From: Nematostella vectensis
Taxonomy: Eukaryota; Cnidaria; Anthozoa; Actiniaria; Edwardsiidae
Assembly: GCF_932526225.1 (NCBI RefSeq)
Contig: NC_064047.1
Span: 5,889,501 to 5,953,500 of the forward strand
Reading direction: 5' to 3'
DNA length: 64,000 bases
The notes beneath the pieces were generated by a model. That model was not told where the DNA came from. It saw nothing but the letters and a program-made list of their open reading frames with translations, and did no database searches. Positions 45,948-64,000 of the stretch are shown here, in pieces; within the stretch, counting starts at the first letter, position 1, and each line of letters starts with the position of its first letter. The position numbers and the translations under genes are program-made.

Positions 45948-48092
45948 TTTAGCCAAGAAAGAGTCTACTCTGGGATAAATTTTCACTCTGAACTCTGCTT
46001 AGAGGTCTACGACGCTTATATTGAATGACTACATGATGACTCCTGTTCATGACTGTGCATCGCTTCACTCGAGAAGACTCAGAGTAACCAGGTCTTGCAT
46101 GGTTTTAAGGGTAGGTTCGCAATCACCATTATTGTTTTCATTCAAAGGACAATGCCAAGACACACGCGAGAATTTAGTTGTTGTTCCACTGGAGTGCATT
46201 GCGGAATTCAACTTATGACATTTTTGAGAGGTGCAATCTTGCACGACATGCGAGAAGGAACAATCAATTTTCACGCTTCGAAAAATGCAGTAGACCTTAT
46301 TTTCCGCTTGGTCTTACAGTGGTACCCAATAATAAGATTAATAATTAAAATACACACCTTTGTGGCTATTTTTTATTTATTTTTTGTTTAAAACACATTT
46401 TTGTACCTTTTGTCATCCTAACAAAAATACCAAGTGTGAGAAAGCAATCTATTCCATTGGCGGATTTGGAGAAACTGTTGAAGCTGTTACCCTATTTACA
46501 ATTAAATTTGGAATTTAAATGATAAAAGACTGTTTTAAAGATTTTTTGCCATCCTGTAAATTTAATCAATAACATTGGATAACAATGACACTAAGGTTTG
46601 TTGAGTTTGATTCATTGTTATTTTTACCTTTCTACAGTATAAAAAAAATGATAACAAATGGGAATGAAACTTTGCATTGGTGAAAAAAAAAAACTACAGA
46701 ACAAGAACTTTACTGTTCTCAATTCTCAATTTTCTGTTTATACTCGAAATAACTCCAACTCGAATGCCAATTAAGCCAAGTTCTATCATTCTCTGATTTT
46801 CAGTTATTTTTACTCGAAAACTAAAATCAAGGTCTGGATGGGGGTTCTACATGTCGGCAGTCATTTAAAATTTCCATAATTTGTCGGTTGTAGATAGTAA
46901 GAATTATCGGTCTTTGTCGGTAAATCTAAGTTAGTATTCGCTTTTGTACCAGATTCCATGTATAAACTAGATTAAACATTATTTAGGATTGATAAGTAAT
47001 TAATAATTCATTGATTATTAATTAATTATGGAATAATAATTGCACGAAAACTTTATACAATAGGAATTACATAGTGCGGATTCTTAAATGGCTGAATTTA
47101 AGTGGATCGACAATGGAAGTATAGAGTAAAAATACAGGAAATAATAATTTGTCGCTAGTCGACAGTTTTTTGTCGCTAGTCACTAGTTTTATGTTTTGTC
47201 GGTAGTCGGTTACTTTTAGGACCGTTTGTCGCTAGTCGGTGTTAGCCCTATCAACACGTGGAGATACTGCAAAGGCATAAAAAAATCCTTTTTGTTCAGA
47301 TATTTATCAGAAAATTCCCTCCCCCCCCCCGAACACACACACCTCCCCCATTCCGGATTCCCCCCTCCCCCCCCCCCCCGCAAGAAAAATCCTGGGTACG
47401 GCCCTGCCCTGATGTCCATGGGAACAGTCCCTCATACACGCGTATAGGGGAGTAATATAACACGTATAAGTTTTAAGTATGGAAGCTGTTTGGGAGTCCT
47501 GTGGCTGGAGACAGGATGTGCTGGGGAGTCTGGAGTTGGCTTCTGGGTAGTTTCTTGGTGTTACGGAGCACCAGCAACAAAAACACAATGGAACAAAAGC
47601 CAAAAATAAAGACCTTAGAACGAGACAATGAAATAAAGTACAAAGGTCTTGGGCACCAAAAACTAAGCTCTCCGTAACACCGAGGAATAACCGACTTCCT
47701 CCTGTGAGTCTGACGACACAACCACAGGAAACCCATGTAACCCAGGTAACACCAAGACGCCTTAAATTTCCTGCTCAACTGGCTTGGTTAATTGGTGTTA
47801 TGCAAATTTACACTGCAAACGACTTTTATCAGCTTTACTTTAGGGACAAAACAAGACTTGCGTGAATGCACACAAGCCATTTTAATGCAAAATAGGCACA
47901 GCGGCTTATTTCATATATTAGTAAAAGAATGATATCTGACATAGTATATATCACTATAATTCTTTAAATCTAATTGTACTTACTTTTAGATTTCAGGAGT
48001 CTCTCCGATTAGTGCAAGAGCTTGTGCTGCTCTAAAAGTCATTGAGACGTTAATAAAGTTACTCATCCATAACTTTTAATCATGTTACCAAA
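45948..48092. other. Intergenic region upstream of TRPM2
   Basis: Contains the presumed TRPM2 promoter (no clear core element seen), AT-rich spacer, a short cluster of TGTCGCTAGTC-type repeats (about 47150-47240) and the second copy of the poly-C dispersed repeat (47260-47410). No supported gene. Confidence 0.5.
47260..47412 (+). repeat. Dispersed repeat with poly-C core, copy 2
   Basis: GAGATACTGCAAAGGCATAAAA, two C-rich runs, then CAAGAAAAATCCTGGGTACGGCC. Same block order as at 4895-5060. Confidence 0.6.
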
Positions 48093-48325
48093 TGTAACAG
48101 GGGATATCGGGGACTATTTCCAAAGATTTCCGAGCGGAGAAAGATTACTTTAACACACAATTTCGACGAGATTTTGCGCTGTGTAATTATCAACACGCTC
48201 GATCGCCATTACATAACTGAACATGTCCTGACAAAGGTGCCTGACTCCGGTCCAGGCCGGCGCGAGCGCGCTACATGAACGCCTAGGACTTTTCTTAACA
48301 AGTGACCGGAAATCGCGCTCTGACA
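48093..48325 (-). repeat. 3' LTR of the Gypsy element
   Basis: 233 bp, begins TGTCAGAGC and ends CCCCTGTTACA on the minus strand (TG...CA). Reads identical to the other LTR. Confidence 0.95.
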
Positions 48326-48345
48326 CGGTCCCCCCTAGTGGGAAA
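48326..48345 (-). other. Polypurine tract of the Gypsy element
   Basis: The minus strand reads CACTAGGGGGGACCG directly before the 3' LTR. The A/G run is the expected plus-strand primer. Confidence 0.6.
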
Positions 48346-48412
48346 CGGCGTCCCGACGTTTAACAGAATAAACGTTAATAATAAACAATGTCTTATACGA
48401 TCTCAATGTCTA

Positions 48413-51400
48413 CTAATAATGGCTTAAATTCCAGTTCCTCGAAACCTTTTGGTTCCGACAGTCTATAAGATAAATAATCGCTGTCAGTTTTCTTGACCAA
48501 ACTGGATCCTCTACCAGACGCTGCGGCTTCTTGGAAACACGTCCTGATCTGGTTCTCTGCTCTGGTTCCGACTGCACATCAGAGACATCCGATGAGGCAA
48601 GGCTTGGAGGCCTTGCCGCGTGGTTCTCCACTACCGGTGGAGCTGTGTCTTCCATTTCGTCAGCTACCTGTGGGTCTTGCTCCTCAACCTCGGCTTGAAA
48701 CAGCAGCTCTGGGGGTCCCGCAGTGGGAACCCCAAACAGGTCGAGGCCATCGCTGTCTTCAGCTGAGCTGGAATCGTCCTGGGCCTCATGTCTTATTGGT
48801 CTTGGGGGCACTTGAGGTAGTATTCTCCTACGTCTCTTGCCCTCCGGTGGCCGTCTGGGTCGGCTATTGTGATCTGGTGGCAAACCAACTGGTTGGTACG
48901 TCCTTTCAACTGGTAACAGCAAGTTCCGATGTAGAGTTCGGGCTCTACCACCCTGTTCTGGTCGCACAGTGTAGACTGGTAAGTCGGCATGGCGCGCTTC
49001 GACTATGTGAACAGTCTCTTCCCAGCGGTCACTTAGCTTATGTTTTCCTCGGATACTCAAATTGCGAACCAAGACCCGATCTCCTGGTTGGAGGGCTACA
49101 TCACGAGCGCGAACATCATATCTCTTTTTGTTTCGATCAGCCGCTGCATCTTTCTCCTTAGAAGCCAACTTGTAAGCATAGTCAAGCCTTGCACGCAAAC
49201 TCTCAACGTAGGAAGACAAGGATTTCGTGGGTGCGATTTCCGATGCAACCCCCAATGTTACATCAATTGGTAGCTTCGGATGTCGGCCAAACATTAGAAA
49301 GTATGGTGAGTACTTTGTGGTCTGATGCCGTGTGCAATTATACGCATGCGCCATTGATGACACGTACTCCGGCCAACTCGACTTCTTATCTCCATCTAAT
49401 GTTCCTAACATATCCAACAGGGTTCTATTAAAGCGCTCCGTCTGGGCGTTTCCCTGAGGATGATACGGGGTTGTTCTCGACTTGGTAATTCCTGCCAAAA
49501 GACATAAGTCGCGGATAACATTGGACTCAAAATCGCGACCCTGATCCGAGTGTAGACGCCTTGGAAACCCGTAATTAATGAGTATTTTCTCCCATAGAAT
49601 CTTCGCTACAGTACTCGCCTTCTGATTACGAGTTGGGAATGCCCATGCAAACTTCGTAAACGAATCCGTAACGACCAGGATGTTTGACATACCCCCTCTC
49701 CCCTCCTCAAGAGACAGGAAGTCCATCGCCAAGAGATCCATCGGCTCATTTGCTTGTAGCGAGAGCATGGGTGCTGGCGGTGGGTCCAGTGCTTTCCGAG
49801 CAATACAACGTTGACAATTTGATACATGCGCTTCGACATCTCTGGCCATGAAGGGCCAGTAAAACCGAGACTGAATCAGATCTTGAGTACGGTCTCGACC
49901 CAAATGTCCAACATCGTCATGCAAACCCTTAAGCACTTGGGCGTGAAACTTTGAGGGCAAAACCAGTTGTAAGGATGTTTCCCCATCAACCTCTCGGCGG
50001 CGTTTCAAGGTTCCATCAATCACTACCAAGCGTTCGAATTCCTTTACTAATCTCGCTGCATTTGAGTTCAGCTTTTTTAGTTCGCGTCTTGTCGGGGGTA
50101 AACCACTAGTAACAAAAGGTAGCCCTTTACTGATCACAGGGTCTGCTTGCTGTAATCTCGGCCAGTCGTTCTCTGAAATAAATGGAGTAGAAGATGGGAC
50201 AAAACGTTGATGTTCCTGGAAATCAACTGCAACAGCTTCTGGTCTGGCACCAACTTGCTCGGCAACCGGGATCCATTCAGGAGTGTCGTCAGTGTCTACA
50301 ACTAGTGATTGGACTATAGCTTGAAATACTTCTTTGGGGCAGGTGCTCGCTTCTTCCGATGTCTGAAGGCGTTCAAGAAATGGCTTTAAGTAGTCTTCCT
50401 TATCCTCGGGGGTGGGTTCAGACCCCTCTCGTGGTATTCTTGACAGGCCGTCCGCATCACCATTTGACTTTCCTTGGCGATATGTTATGGTGATATCAAA
50501 GGGGGCTAGAGCTGAAAGCCAGCGGTGATCCGTAGGGGTCAGTTTCGCAGATGATACAAGGTAAGTTAATGGATTACTGTCCGTTAAGACATCACACTTT
50601 GCCCCATACAGATAGTCGCGGAACTTTTCTGCCACTGCCCATTTTAAAGCCAAGAACTCCCTTCTATAAGCAGAGTAGTTTCGTTCGGCAGGCGTTAGAG
50701 CTCTGCTGCCATACGCAATCACCCGCAACTTGTTATGCTTCTTCTGGTAGAGTGCAGCTCCAAGACCTGATCCACTTGCGTCTATATGCAGAATAAAAGG
50801 TAACTCGAAGTCAGGGTAGCCAAGAATAGGAGAACTTGTCAAATGTGAAATCAATGTCTCGAATGCTGACTGGCATTCACTGGTCCAAGTAAACGAGGAA
50901 GGTGGCGAGGATTGTTTATGTTTCTTGGCTGGTCCTGTAATGAGTAACTGACGCAAAGGTTCTGCAACTTTTGAGAAGTTCTTGACAAACGACCTATAGT
51001 AGCTAGCAAAACCTAAGAAGGTTTGCAGTTCCTTTGTGTTCTTTGGTGGGTTCGACAACCATTCGTGTAACGGAGCTACCTTTTCAGGGTCAGGTTCGAT
51101 TCCCTCTGCAGACACTACATGACCTAGACATCTAACACGTGTCTGAAAGAGTTTACATTTGGATGGTTTCAATTTTAGACCACACTTCATGAGTCGAGTC
51201 AAAACTTCCTCGAGACGTACCATCATTTCATCGAAATTCCTCGCAAAAACAATGACATCATCCATATAGACGACGCATGTATTATAATTGAGATCTCGCA
51301 GACAATGTTCCATCAGCCGTTGAAACGTGGCCGGTGCATTTGTGAGTCCAAACGGCATTCGAGTAAACTCGAAAAGTCCGAACGGTGTTGTCATGGCGGT

Positions 51401-52837
51401 CTTTGGTTGATCTTTCTCGGAAATGCAAACTTGTAGATAGCCACTTTGTAGATCGAGAGTACAAAATAGCTTAGATCCCCTCAAGGACTGAAGGGTATCC
51501 ACGACTCTGGGAATAGCATAGGAATCTTTGATCGTTTTACTGTTCAGTCTTCGGAAATCCACGCATACTCTTAAGGAGTTGTCTTTTTTGCGGACGAGAA
51601 CTACTGGGGAAGCGAACGGACTTTTCGACTCTTTTATGACACCTGAGTTAAGCATATCATTAAGCGCATTTTTGAATTCCTCAAGTTGTCCAGGTGGAAC
51701 ACGCCTAGTTGTCTCTTTAAAAGGACCATCATCAGAAAGATTGATCTCATGTTCAATGACGCCGGTGCAGCCCAGATCTTGCGCATCTTTAGCGAAAGCT
51801 CCTTGCATGCGATTCAACATGATATTTACTCTCTCCTTTTGGTCAGAGTTCAGTTGGACGCCACTTAAATCAAACAGCCCGTGAAAACTACTTTTATCAA
51901 TGTCCCCAATACTACCCCTATCAGGTTCGATGATTGGTTCGTGTACAGCAGAAGCTAATGAAATGCACGCTAATTTCGTTCTCCCTTTGATAACAACCGG
52001 CTCATCAGATATGTTCGTGACTTCGACTGGGATTTTACATTTCCCACCATTTCCGCGAAGCGAGATAAGACTAGTTGTAACAGTAAGATCTGGATGAAGC
52101 TTATTATCTCCGGCAGTCTCTAAGATAGCCAAACTGTCCCCTCCAGGGTAGGACTGGGTTAAACCCCATACCACCGTACGCTGATGGGCACCAATAACAA
52201 TATCATGACGGAGCGTGGATTTAACTTCTACTTTTCCGTTGCTTTGCTTAGTATTGAAATGTTCCCTTTTGTGGAGCGATGCATAAGCCCTTCTCCATGC
52301 AGATGAGATTTGTACCCTTTGAACAAACTGAACTCCATGCTTTTCCTTACATCGTACATGGAATGCCTTTGCAATGTTCGTTCCAATAACTGCGGGCACG
52401 CGCTTGTTGTAATCATTGTCTGGTACCACCAATAATAAAGCACATTCCTCCAAATGAACACCTGTCTCTTCTTCCGGAAAGGAAACTTCAACCTCGATAT
52501 ATCCTATGTATGGGACTTGCTCCCCCCCAGCCCCAACGAGTTTGATCAAATTGTCAACAGAGTTCAACGGACAGTTCTTTAAATGTTTCTCATAAAATGA
52601 TTGGGATATAGATGAAATTTGACTCCCAGTGTCCAAAAGTGCCAGACATGGACTCCCATTAACAAATGTAATACACTCATTTGCATCACCAATCAAAGAC
52701 TTTAAAACGGTTATCATGTGGGGCTGGTAGTTTACTGCCTTTGGTTGCCCCTCCACAAAGGCACCTTCCTGTTTCCCGAATATGGAATGTTTGTACAATT
52801 TCTCTGTATGTGACCGGGTTCCCCACAGCGATAACAT
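48413..52837 (-). CDS. pol: Pol polyprotein of the Gypsy element
   Basis: Open for 1474 codons from the first Met; translation probably enters by frameshift from gag. Domains in order: retropepsin with LLDTGS at 67-72; reverse transcriptase about 395-575 with FASPVVLVRKKD, LDLQSGY and YMDD at 524-527; RNase H about 680-800 with HIDASG at 684 and TDSNPL at 752; integrase zinc-binding region (H...H...CQRC) about 973-1011; integrase core with D1039 (MDF), D1098 (HSDQG) and E1134 (QTERFN), the D,D-35-E pattern. The C-terminus is acidic and Pro-rich without a chromodomain. All catalytic residues are present and no stop or frameshift was seen, so it may still be active. Confidence 0.95.
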   Translation of the reverse strand: MLSLWGTRSHTEKLYKHSIFGKQEGAFVEGQPKAVNYQPHMITVLKSLIGDANECITFVNGSPCLALLDTGSQISSISQSFYEKHLKNCPLNSVDNLIKLVGAGGEQVPYIGYIEVEVSFPEEETGVHLEECALLLVVPDNDYNKRVPAVIGTNIAKAFHVRCKEKHGVQFVQRVQISSAWRRAYASLHKREHFNTKQSNGKVEVKSTLRHDIVIGAHQRTVVWGLTQSYPGGDSLAILETAGDNKLHPDLTVTTSLISLRGNGGKCKIPVEVTNISDEPVVIKGRTKLACISLASAVHEPIIEPDRGSIGDIDKSSFHGLFDLSGVQLNSDQKERVNIMLNRMQGAFAKDAQDLGCTGVIEHEINLSDDGPFKETTRRVPPGQLEEFKNALNDMLNSGVIKESKSPFASPVVLVRKKDNSLRVCVDFRRLNSKTIKDSYAIPRVVDTLQSLRGSKLFCTLDLQSGYLQVCISEKDQPKTAMTTPFGLFEFTRMPFGLTNAPATFQRLMEHCLRDLNYNTCVVYMDDVIVFARNFDEMMVRLEEVLTRLMKCGLKLKPSKCKLFQTRVRCLGHVVSAEGIEPDPEKVAPLHEWLSNPPKNTKELQTFLGFASYYRSFVKNFSKVAEPLRQLLITGPAKKHKQSSPPSSFTWTSECQSAFETLISHLTSSPILGYPDFELPFILHIDASGSGLGAALYQKKHNKLRVIAYGSRALTPAERNYSAYRREFLALKWAVAEKFRDYLYGAKCDVLTDSNPLTYLVSSAKLTPTDHRWLSALAPFDITITYRQGKSNGDADGLSRIPREGSEPTPEDKEDYLKPFLERLQTSEEASTCPKEVFQAIVQSLVVDTDDTPEWIPVAEQVGARPEAVAVDFQEHQRFVPSSTPFISENDWPRLQQADPVISKGLPFVTSGLPPTRRELKKLNSNAARLVKEFERLVVIDGTLKRRREVDGETSLQLVLPSKFHAQVLKGLHDDVGHLGRDRTQDLIQSRFYWPFMARDVEAHVSNCQRCIARKALDPPPAPMLSLQANEPMDLLAMDFLSLEEGRGGMSNILVVTDSFTKFAWAFPTRNQKASTVAKILWEKILINYGFPRRLHSDQGRDFESNVIRDLCLLAGITKSRTTPYHPQGNAQTERFNRTLLDMLGTLDGDKKSSWPEYVSSMAHAYNCTRHQTTKYSPYFLMFGRHPKLPIDVTLGVASEIAPTKSLSSYVESLRARLDYAYKLASKEKDAAADRNKKRYDVRARDVALQPGDRVLVRNLSIRGKHKLSDRWEETVHIVEARHADLPVYTVRPEQGGRARTLHRNLLLPVERTYQPVGLPPDHNSRPRRPPEGKRRRRILPQVPPRPIRHEAQDDSSSAEDSDGLDLFGVPTAGPPELLFQAEVEEQDPQVADEMEDTAPPVVENHAARPPSLASSDVSDVQSEPEQRTRSGRVSKKPQRLVEDPVWSRKLTAIIYLIDCRNQKVSRNWNLSHY

Positions 52838-54090
52838 GAAGGTAAATATTCACGGGGTACCTGTGGTGACTCTGGCACAGGAGACTGGGGGGAGGACCCA
52901 CCCAATGTTCTCGTCCTAGGCAAGGCAGAGCCCTGTGGTGAAAACATCTGGTTGGAATGTTGAGAGGGCCAGTACTGGTAAGATTGCTGATACTGATATG
53001 GGTGTGGTTGCCCCAAATGAAAGCCTTGGGCTCCCTGTGGTTGGGGATAAAAGGTGGCTGGGGGTGGGTTCCATGAATAATTGGGTGGTGTTGTTTGGTA
53101 AACCTGGCTTTTCATGCCTGAGGTGACCTTGGGCTGGGACTGTTCAAAGTGGGACCCCTGTGGTTTCATAATATCCCTCACCTCCCTGGTCACTGCGGCA
53201 ACAATTTCGGGGAGCCATGCGGGAGCCTGATTTTTTGCAGCAGAAGTCTGAGCTTGTTTACAACTGGCGCTGGTATGTGTGGGATGGCTAACTCTGTACT
53301 CCCTTTCCCCATAACGGGCAGCCTCAATCAATTCGCTAAATGACTTACATTGATCTTTCTTATGTCTCGCTTTGTCCCTTATTCCGAACAACAGACCCTC
53401 CCAAAATATTAAGCTTAGGTGTTTGCGTAGGGCGTCATCGTCCTTTAACAGTTCTGCCCCTTGTTCCTTGGCTTTACGTAATTGGGTATCAAGTCGGGAT
53501 GCGAAAGCCGATACTTCTTCATGCTCCCCTTGCTTGAACTTATAAGCTTGTGAAATTAGTTCGTCCCCATGCACCGAACCATTATCCCCATAAAATTGGT
53601 CTAGGCTGTCTAGAATCGAATCTAGTGTTGCCTCAGGCCCAAAACCCACTATTTTGTTCTTTGCCTCTCCTTGAAGAGATTTCCTTATCTGCTCGGCTAT
53701 TAATTCATTGGAATATATGGCCTCCTTTCGTGCACTTTCAACTTCGTACCTCCATACTCGGTACGACACCCCTTTATCGGTCTGCACAAAGCCAAAGAAC
53801 TGTGAGAACTGTGGTTTCGAAAAATATTGCATCGTGGTGGTAGGTGCAACAGTTTTTGGTTCTTCCTTGATTATTATCACCTTTGAGCCCGTTACTTTGG
53901 CTTTGCACGAGTGGGCTAAAAATGCCTCAATTTTTACAAACTCCCCTTTCCATAACTCTAAACCACAGTTATACTTAGCTGTATACTTCTCCACCAGGGA
54001 TTCGATAGTGATTTCTTCGGTCTCTGCCCCAAGGAGACTTACAACTCGATCGCGCTCGATTTTCATCTTTTCTTCTTCGGTAATCTCCAT
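52732..54090 (-). CDS. gag: Gag polyprotein of the Gypsy element
   Basis: 452 aa. The N-terminal half is helical and charged, with a capsid-like segment. The centre is rich in Q, P and Y. A CCHC zinc knuckle CYRCGEPGHIQRNC lies at about residues 419-432, followed by a basic tail. Its role is to package the element RNA into particles. The start Met is 14 bases inside the primer-binding-site region. The 3' end overlaps pol by 106 bases in a frame offset equal to -1, so Pol is probably made as a Gag-Pol fusion by -1 frameshifting. The slip site was not pinned down. Confidence 0.9.
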   Translation of the reverse strand: MEITEEEKMKIERDRVVSLLGAETEEITIESLVEKYTAKYNCGLELWKGEFVKIEAFLAHSCKAKVTGSKVIIIKEEPKTVAPTTTMQYFSKPQFSQFFGFVQTDKGVSYRVWRYEVESARKEAIYSNELIAEQIRKSLQGEAKNKIVGFGPEATLDSILDSLDQFYGDNGSVHGDELISQAYKFKQGEHEEVSAFASRLDTQLRKAKEQGAELLKDDDALRKHLSLIFWEGLLFGIRDKARHKKDQCKSFSELIEAARYGEREYRVSHPTHTSASCKQAQTSAAKNQAPAWLPEIVAAVTREVRDIMKPQGSHFEQSQPKVTSGMKSQVYQTTPPNYSWNPPPATFYPQPQGAQGFHLGQPHPYQYQQSYQYWPSQHSNQMFSPQGSALPRTRTLGGSSPQSPVPESPQVPREYLPSCYRCGEPGHIQRNCTNIPYSGNRKVPLWRGNQRQ

Positions 54091-54103
54091 AGTTTAACTC
54101 CAC

Positions 54104-54125
54104 GGGCCCCACGTTGGGCGCCAAA
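54104..54125 (-). other. Primer-binding site of the Gypsy element
   Basis: Immediately inside the 5' LTR, the minus strand reads TTT then TGGCGCCCAACGTGGGG. TGG at the start matches the CCA end of a tRNA. The tRNA species was not assigned. Confidence 0.7.
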
Positions 54126-54126
54126 A

Positions 54127-54359
54127 TGTAACAGGGGATATCGGGGACTATTTCCAAAGATTTCCGAGCGGAGAAAGATTACTTTAACACACAATTTCGA
54201 CGAGATTTTGCGCTGTGTAATTATCAACACGCTCGATCGCCATTACATAACTGAACATGTCCTGACAAAGGTGCCTGACTCCGGTCCAGGCCGGCGCGAG
54301 CGCGCTACATGAACGCCTAGGACTTTTCTTAACAAGTGACCGGAAATCGCGCTCTGACA
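54127..54359 (-). repeat. 5' LTR of the Gypsy element
   Basis: 233 bp, same sequence as 48093-48325. It carries the element's promoter by position. Confidence 0.95.
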
Positions 54360-54363
54360 CAAA

Positions 54364-55151
54364 CAAAAAAAGCTTCGTGACGCAATTCACAAGTTCTAAC
54401 GCCGGGGCTGGGCCGCGCAGCAGAATCTCCTGCTCGTCTACAGAGGAAGAAGAAGGAATAGGTAAAGTCAGCACGAGAAAGAAAGCTAACAAGGTATGTG
54501 GACAAGGTTACATGTCAGTTCCAGTTTGGAGTCTCCCTAAACCATCACGACCTTAGTTTTAAAAGCTCGTTAGGCCAAAGGTAGGATTAATTTTTAGCCC
54601 GGTCCCGGTCTACTCTTTGTAGTTCAACCAGTTGCTCACTCTCGGACGCATTATCATAGATAAAAAAAGCCGTTGGTTAAACAAAAAATCTTCTTCCATG
54701 TTTGCTGTTTTCAAAGCACGTCGTGATGCGATCGAAAAAAACAATGAGAAAACTAGCTTCAGCAGTGTTGAAGGTACTGATGGTATTAGGCTTTTATGTA
54801 TGTTGCTTTGTCGCTATTTTGCACTGATTTACTCTGACTAACCCACCAAAAATGCCCCGAGCGAAAAGCAAGACTATGTTCAGTCAAGTGTTTTCTCATC
54901 ATACTTATTGACCTTGTACGGTCAATAGTTAAAAGCGGAGCTCCAAATCAAAACTTTGCTTAATTTCGTTCAATAATTTAATAGAAAGTTTAAGGACTGC
55001 TTGCAGTGTGACCGATGACGTCACACATCACGTGACTGACTATCCTCTTCTAAAAAAAATCTAAGTTTGGTTGACTGACGATTTTTCTTCCATGAATGAC
55101 TGACTTTTAGCTGTAAGTAGCATTGCATGCATTTACAGTTTCTGTTTCAGC
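54364..55151. other. Spacer upstream of the polyamine oxidase gene
   Basis: Holds the oxidase promoter and 5' UTR. TTCTGTTTCAG/CATGG just before the start codon (55152) is a good acceptor, which suggests an upstream non-coding exon. A short plus-strand frame at about 54632-54841 (starting MLTLGRIIIDKKSRW) has no recognisable features. Confidence 0.45.
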
Positions 55152-62605
<7,454 letters not shown>

Positions 62606-64000
62606 TTGTGTCGGTTCTCTGTACGCTGGACGACAGATGCTCTCGCACTGCCGAATACCCGACGAACAAATGCCGAACGGCGGCCGGTAAACTCGGTCGA
62701 GGTGCGGGTAGAAGGTTTTCTTTTCCAATCCCGCTTTGAATTGTTGTAAACGGTTTCATTAACGTGGATATATATCAGTATTTTTTTAGAATATAATGAA
62801 TTGGTTCTAAAAACTAACATTCTTTAGATATTTTTCCCTACAGAGTTTGTACGGCTTTTAATACATATATCTAAGTTTTTTATTTGCATTTTTTCATTGT
62901 TATTATTACGTTTTATTATGTTTTTATAATCAATAAAATATTCATACTTATTCTATCGAAACTTTACCTACTTAGCACTGTGAGATCTGCTCGTAAAAAG
63001 GGGAGGGATAAGGCCGTTGCGTAGAAGGTTTGTCTATTTTTATGATTCGTTATGGCATTTTTAACGAACTCTAGCGGAAAATTAGCAAAAACAGATACCT
63101 CTACCATGTAACAAGTGACACAGCAAGCTATGAGCAGGAGGATAGTTTATCATAACTAGCTTGCTTTTGCGATAATTTATTTGCAATTACTACATCAAAC
63201 GTTACATTTAAAACACATCGACAGCAGCAAAGCTATTAAGTTTATTTACAAATTACAATGTTGCAATCATCCTAGATTTTCAATATAAATAACGAATTAA
63301 AAAAAATTAAATAATTTCATATCATACAACAGTGACGTCATTAAGCTATACAGGTCGTATGGCAAAATAAATTTACTTACTTTATGTACCCTTAACATCC
63401 CGCCGCTTATTTGAGCAATTACGTTAGTTAACATCACGACTTCGGGTGTTTATGAATAGGGGAGCCACAAGGGCAAAGAAAACAGTGTGATACTTGGGAG
63501 GCCTGTGGTTTCACACAAAAGAAAGGATCGAACGTGCGCTCTGATTCCCGCCAAAAGCAATAAAAACAGAACACACAAGCAGGCAACATTTCGTAATATT
63601 TACCTAATTCACGGAATTTCTTTGATATTTCGCTGTATTCCTGCCAAAACAAAGCCGTTTGAGCCTCTCTATGGTGTAAAACCAAAGGTCTCCAAAGTAA
63701 CCGCATAACCAGTCTATTTTTGTAACACACTTAATGTGTGTTACAAAGATACCCGACATAGCTCGGGATTGACGTGTCCTCGCCCTGCCTAACTGGGCCG
63801 TAAGAGAATAATCAAATCTTAGGCTTGATTATCTATGACTATCTATGACTGCACCCCCTAACCTGCTGGCCGGCACCTTAGTGGGTTGATTTGGGGTGGG
63901 GGGGGGGGGGGGGTGGGGGGGCTCCCTTCACCCCACGCCTTCCCCTTTTCTCTTTTTTTAACATTCCTCAAGAATCCTTAACAGAGCAGTGATTTCAAAA
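62606..64000. other. Spacer downstream of the oxidase gene
   Basis: AT-rich 3' flank with the oxidase poly(A) signal at 62932. A perfect 10-bp-arm palindrome TGTAACACAC / GTGTGTTACA lies at 63721-63745. A G-run of more than 20 bases with one T interruption lies at 63896-63921. No supported gene. Confidence 0.5.

Larger units (their letters stand above)
48093..54359 (-). mobile_element. Complete Ty3/Gypsy LTR retrotransposon
   Basis: 6267 bp, flanked by two 233-bp direct LTRs and a 4-bp CAAA target duplication (48089-48092 and 54360-54363). Order on the minus strand: 5' LTR, primer-binding site, gag, pol (protease, reverse transcriptase, RNase H, integrase), purine tract, 3' LTR. RNase H before integrase and the YMDD catalytic loop place it in Ty3/Gypsy. 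No envelope or chromodomain frame is visible. The LTRs read as identical and both frames are open, so the insertion is recent. Confidence 0.95.

Noticed and set aside
48493-49161. Plus-strand 222-codon frame inside the retrotransposon
   Set aside because: Antisense shadow of pol, with no domain or start context.

Overview
This window is eukaryotic DNA from an animal, most likely an anthozoan cnidarian (a Nematostella-like sea anemone). The evidence is many short, phase-consistent GT-AG introns, a complete TRPM2-type channel gene that ends in a NUDT9-homology domain, single-domain orthologues of TFG, NSUN4 and SCAF4/8, and a plant-type polyamine oxidase. The species call is inference. I built the exon models by hand from splice signals, reading phase and remembered family alignments.

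Layout, left to right. 0.7-1.9 kb: first four coding exons of a SCAF4/8-like CTD-binding protein (minus strand, running off the left edge). 1.9-7.0 kb: AT-rich spacer with a reverse-transcriptase remnant, G-rich repeats and a 24-bp minisatellite. 7.0-12.1 kb: TFG (minus, six exons). A 421-bp divergent spacer separates it from NSUN4 (plus, three exons, 12.5-14.2 kb). 14.6-45.9 kb: one 32-exon TRPM2-like gene (minus, predicted 1572 aa). Its introns carry many minisatellites, MITEs, a SINE and a LINE fragment. 48.1-54.4 kb: a Ty3/Gypsy LTR retrotransposon (minus) with LTRs that read as identical. 55.2-62.6 kb: an eight-exon FAD-dependent polyamine oxidase (plus, predicted 491 aa). 62.6-64.0 kb: spacer.

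The most unusual property is the minisatellites. In twelve introns (ten of 31 in TRPM2, two of seven in the oxidase) an authentic splice site together with a few to tens of nucleotides of its exon has been copied into the neighbouring intron, from two degenerate copies up to about 66 tandem copies. One of these (exon 11) only abuts the donor. The functional site always sits at the exon-proximal end of the array. The result is long rows of decoy 5' or 3' splice sites inside introns. The same happens at the TFG stop codon, which lies inside the first unit of a minisatellite. The TRPM2 intron repeats also provide internal empty sites that date two MITE insertions.

The genes are not an operon and do not act in one pathway. 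They are neighbours: an RNA polymerase II CTD-binding factor, an ER-exit-site scaffold, a mitochondrial rRNA methyltransferase, a calcium-permeable channel and a secreted or membrane-anchored polyamine oxidase.
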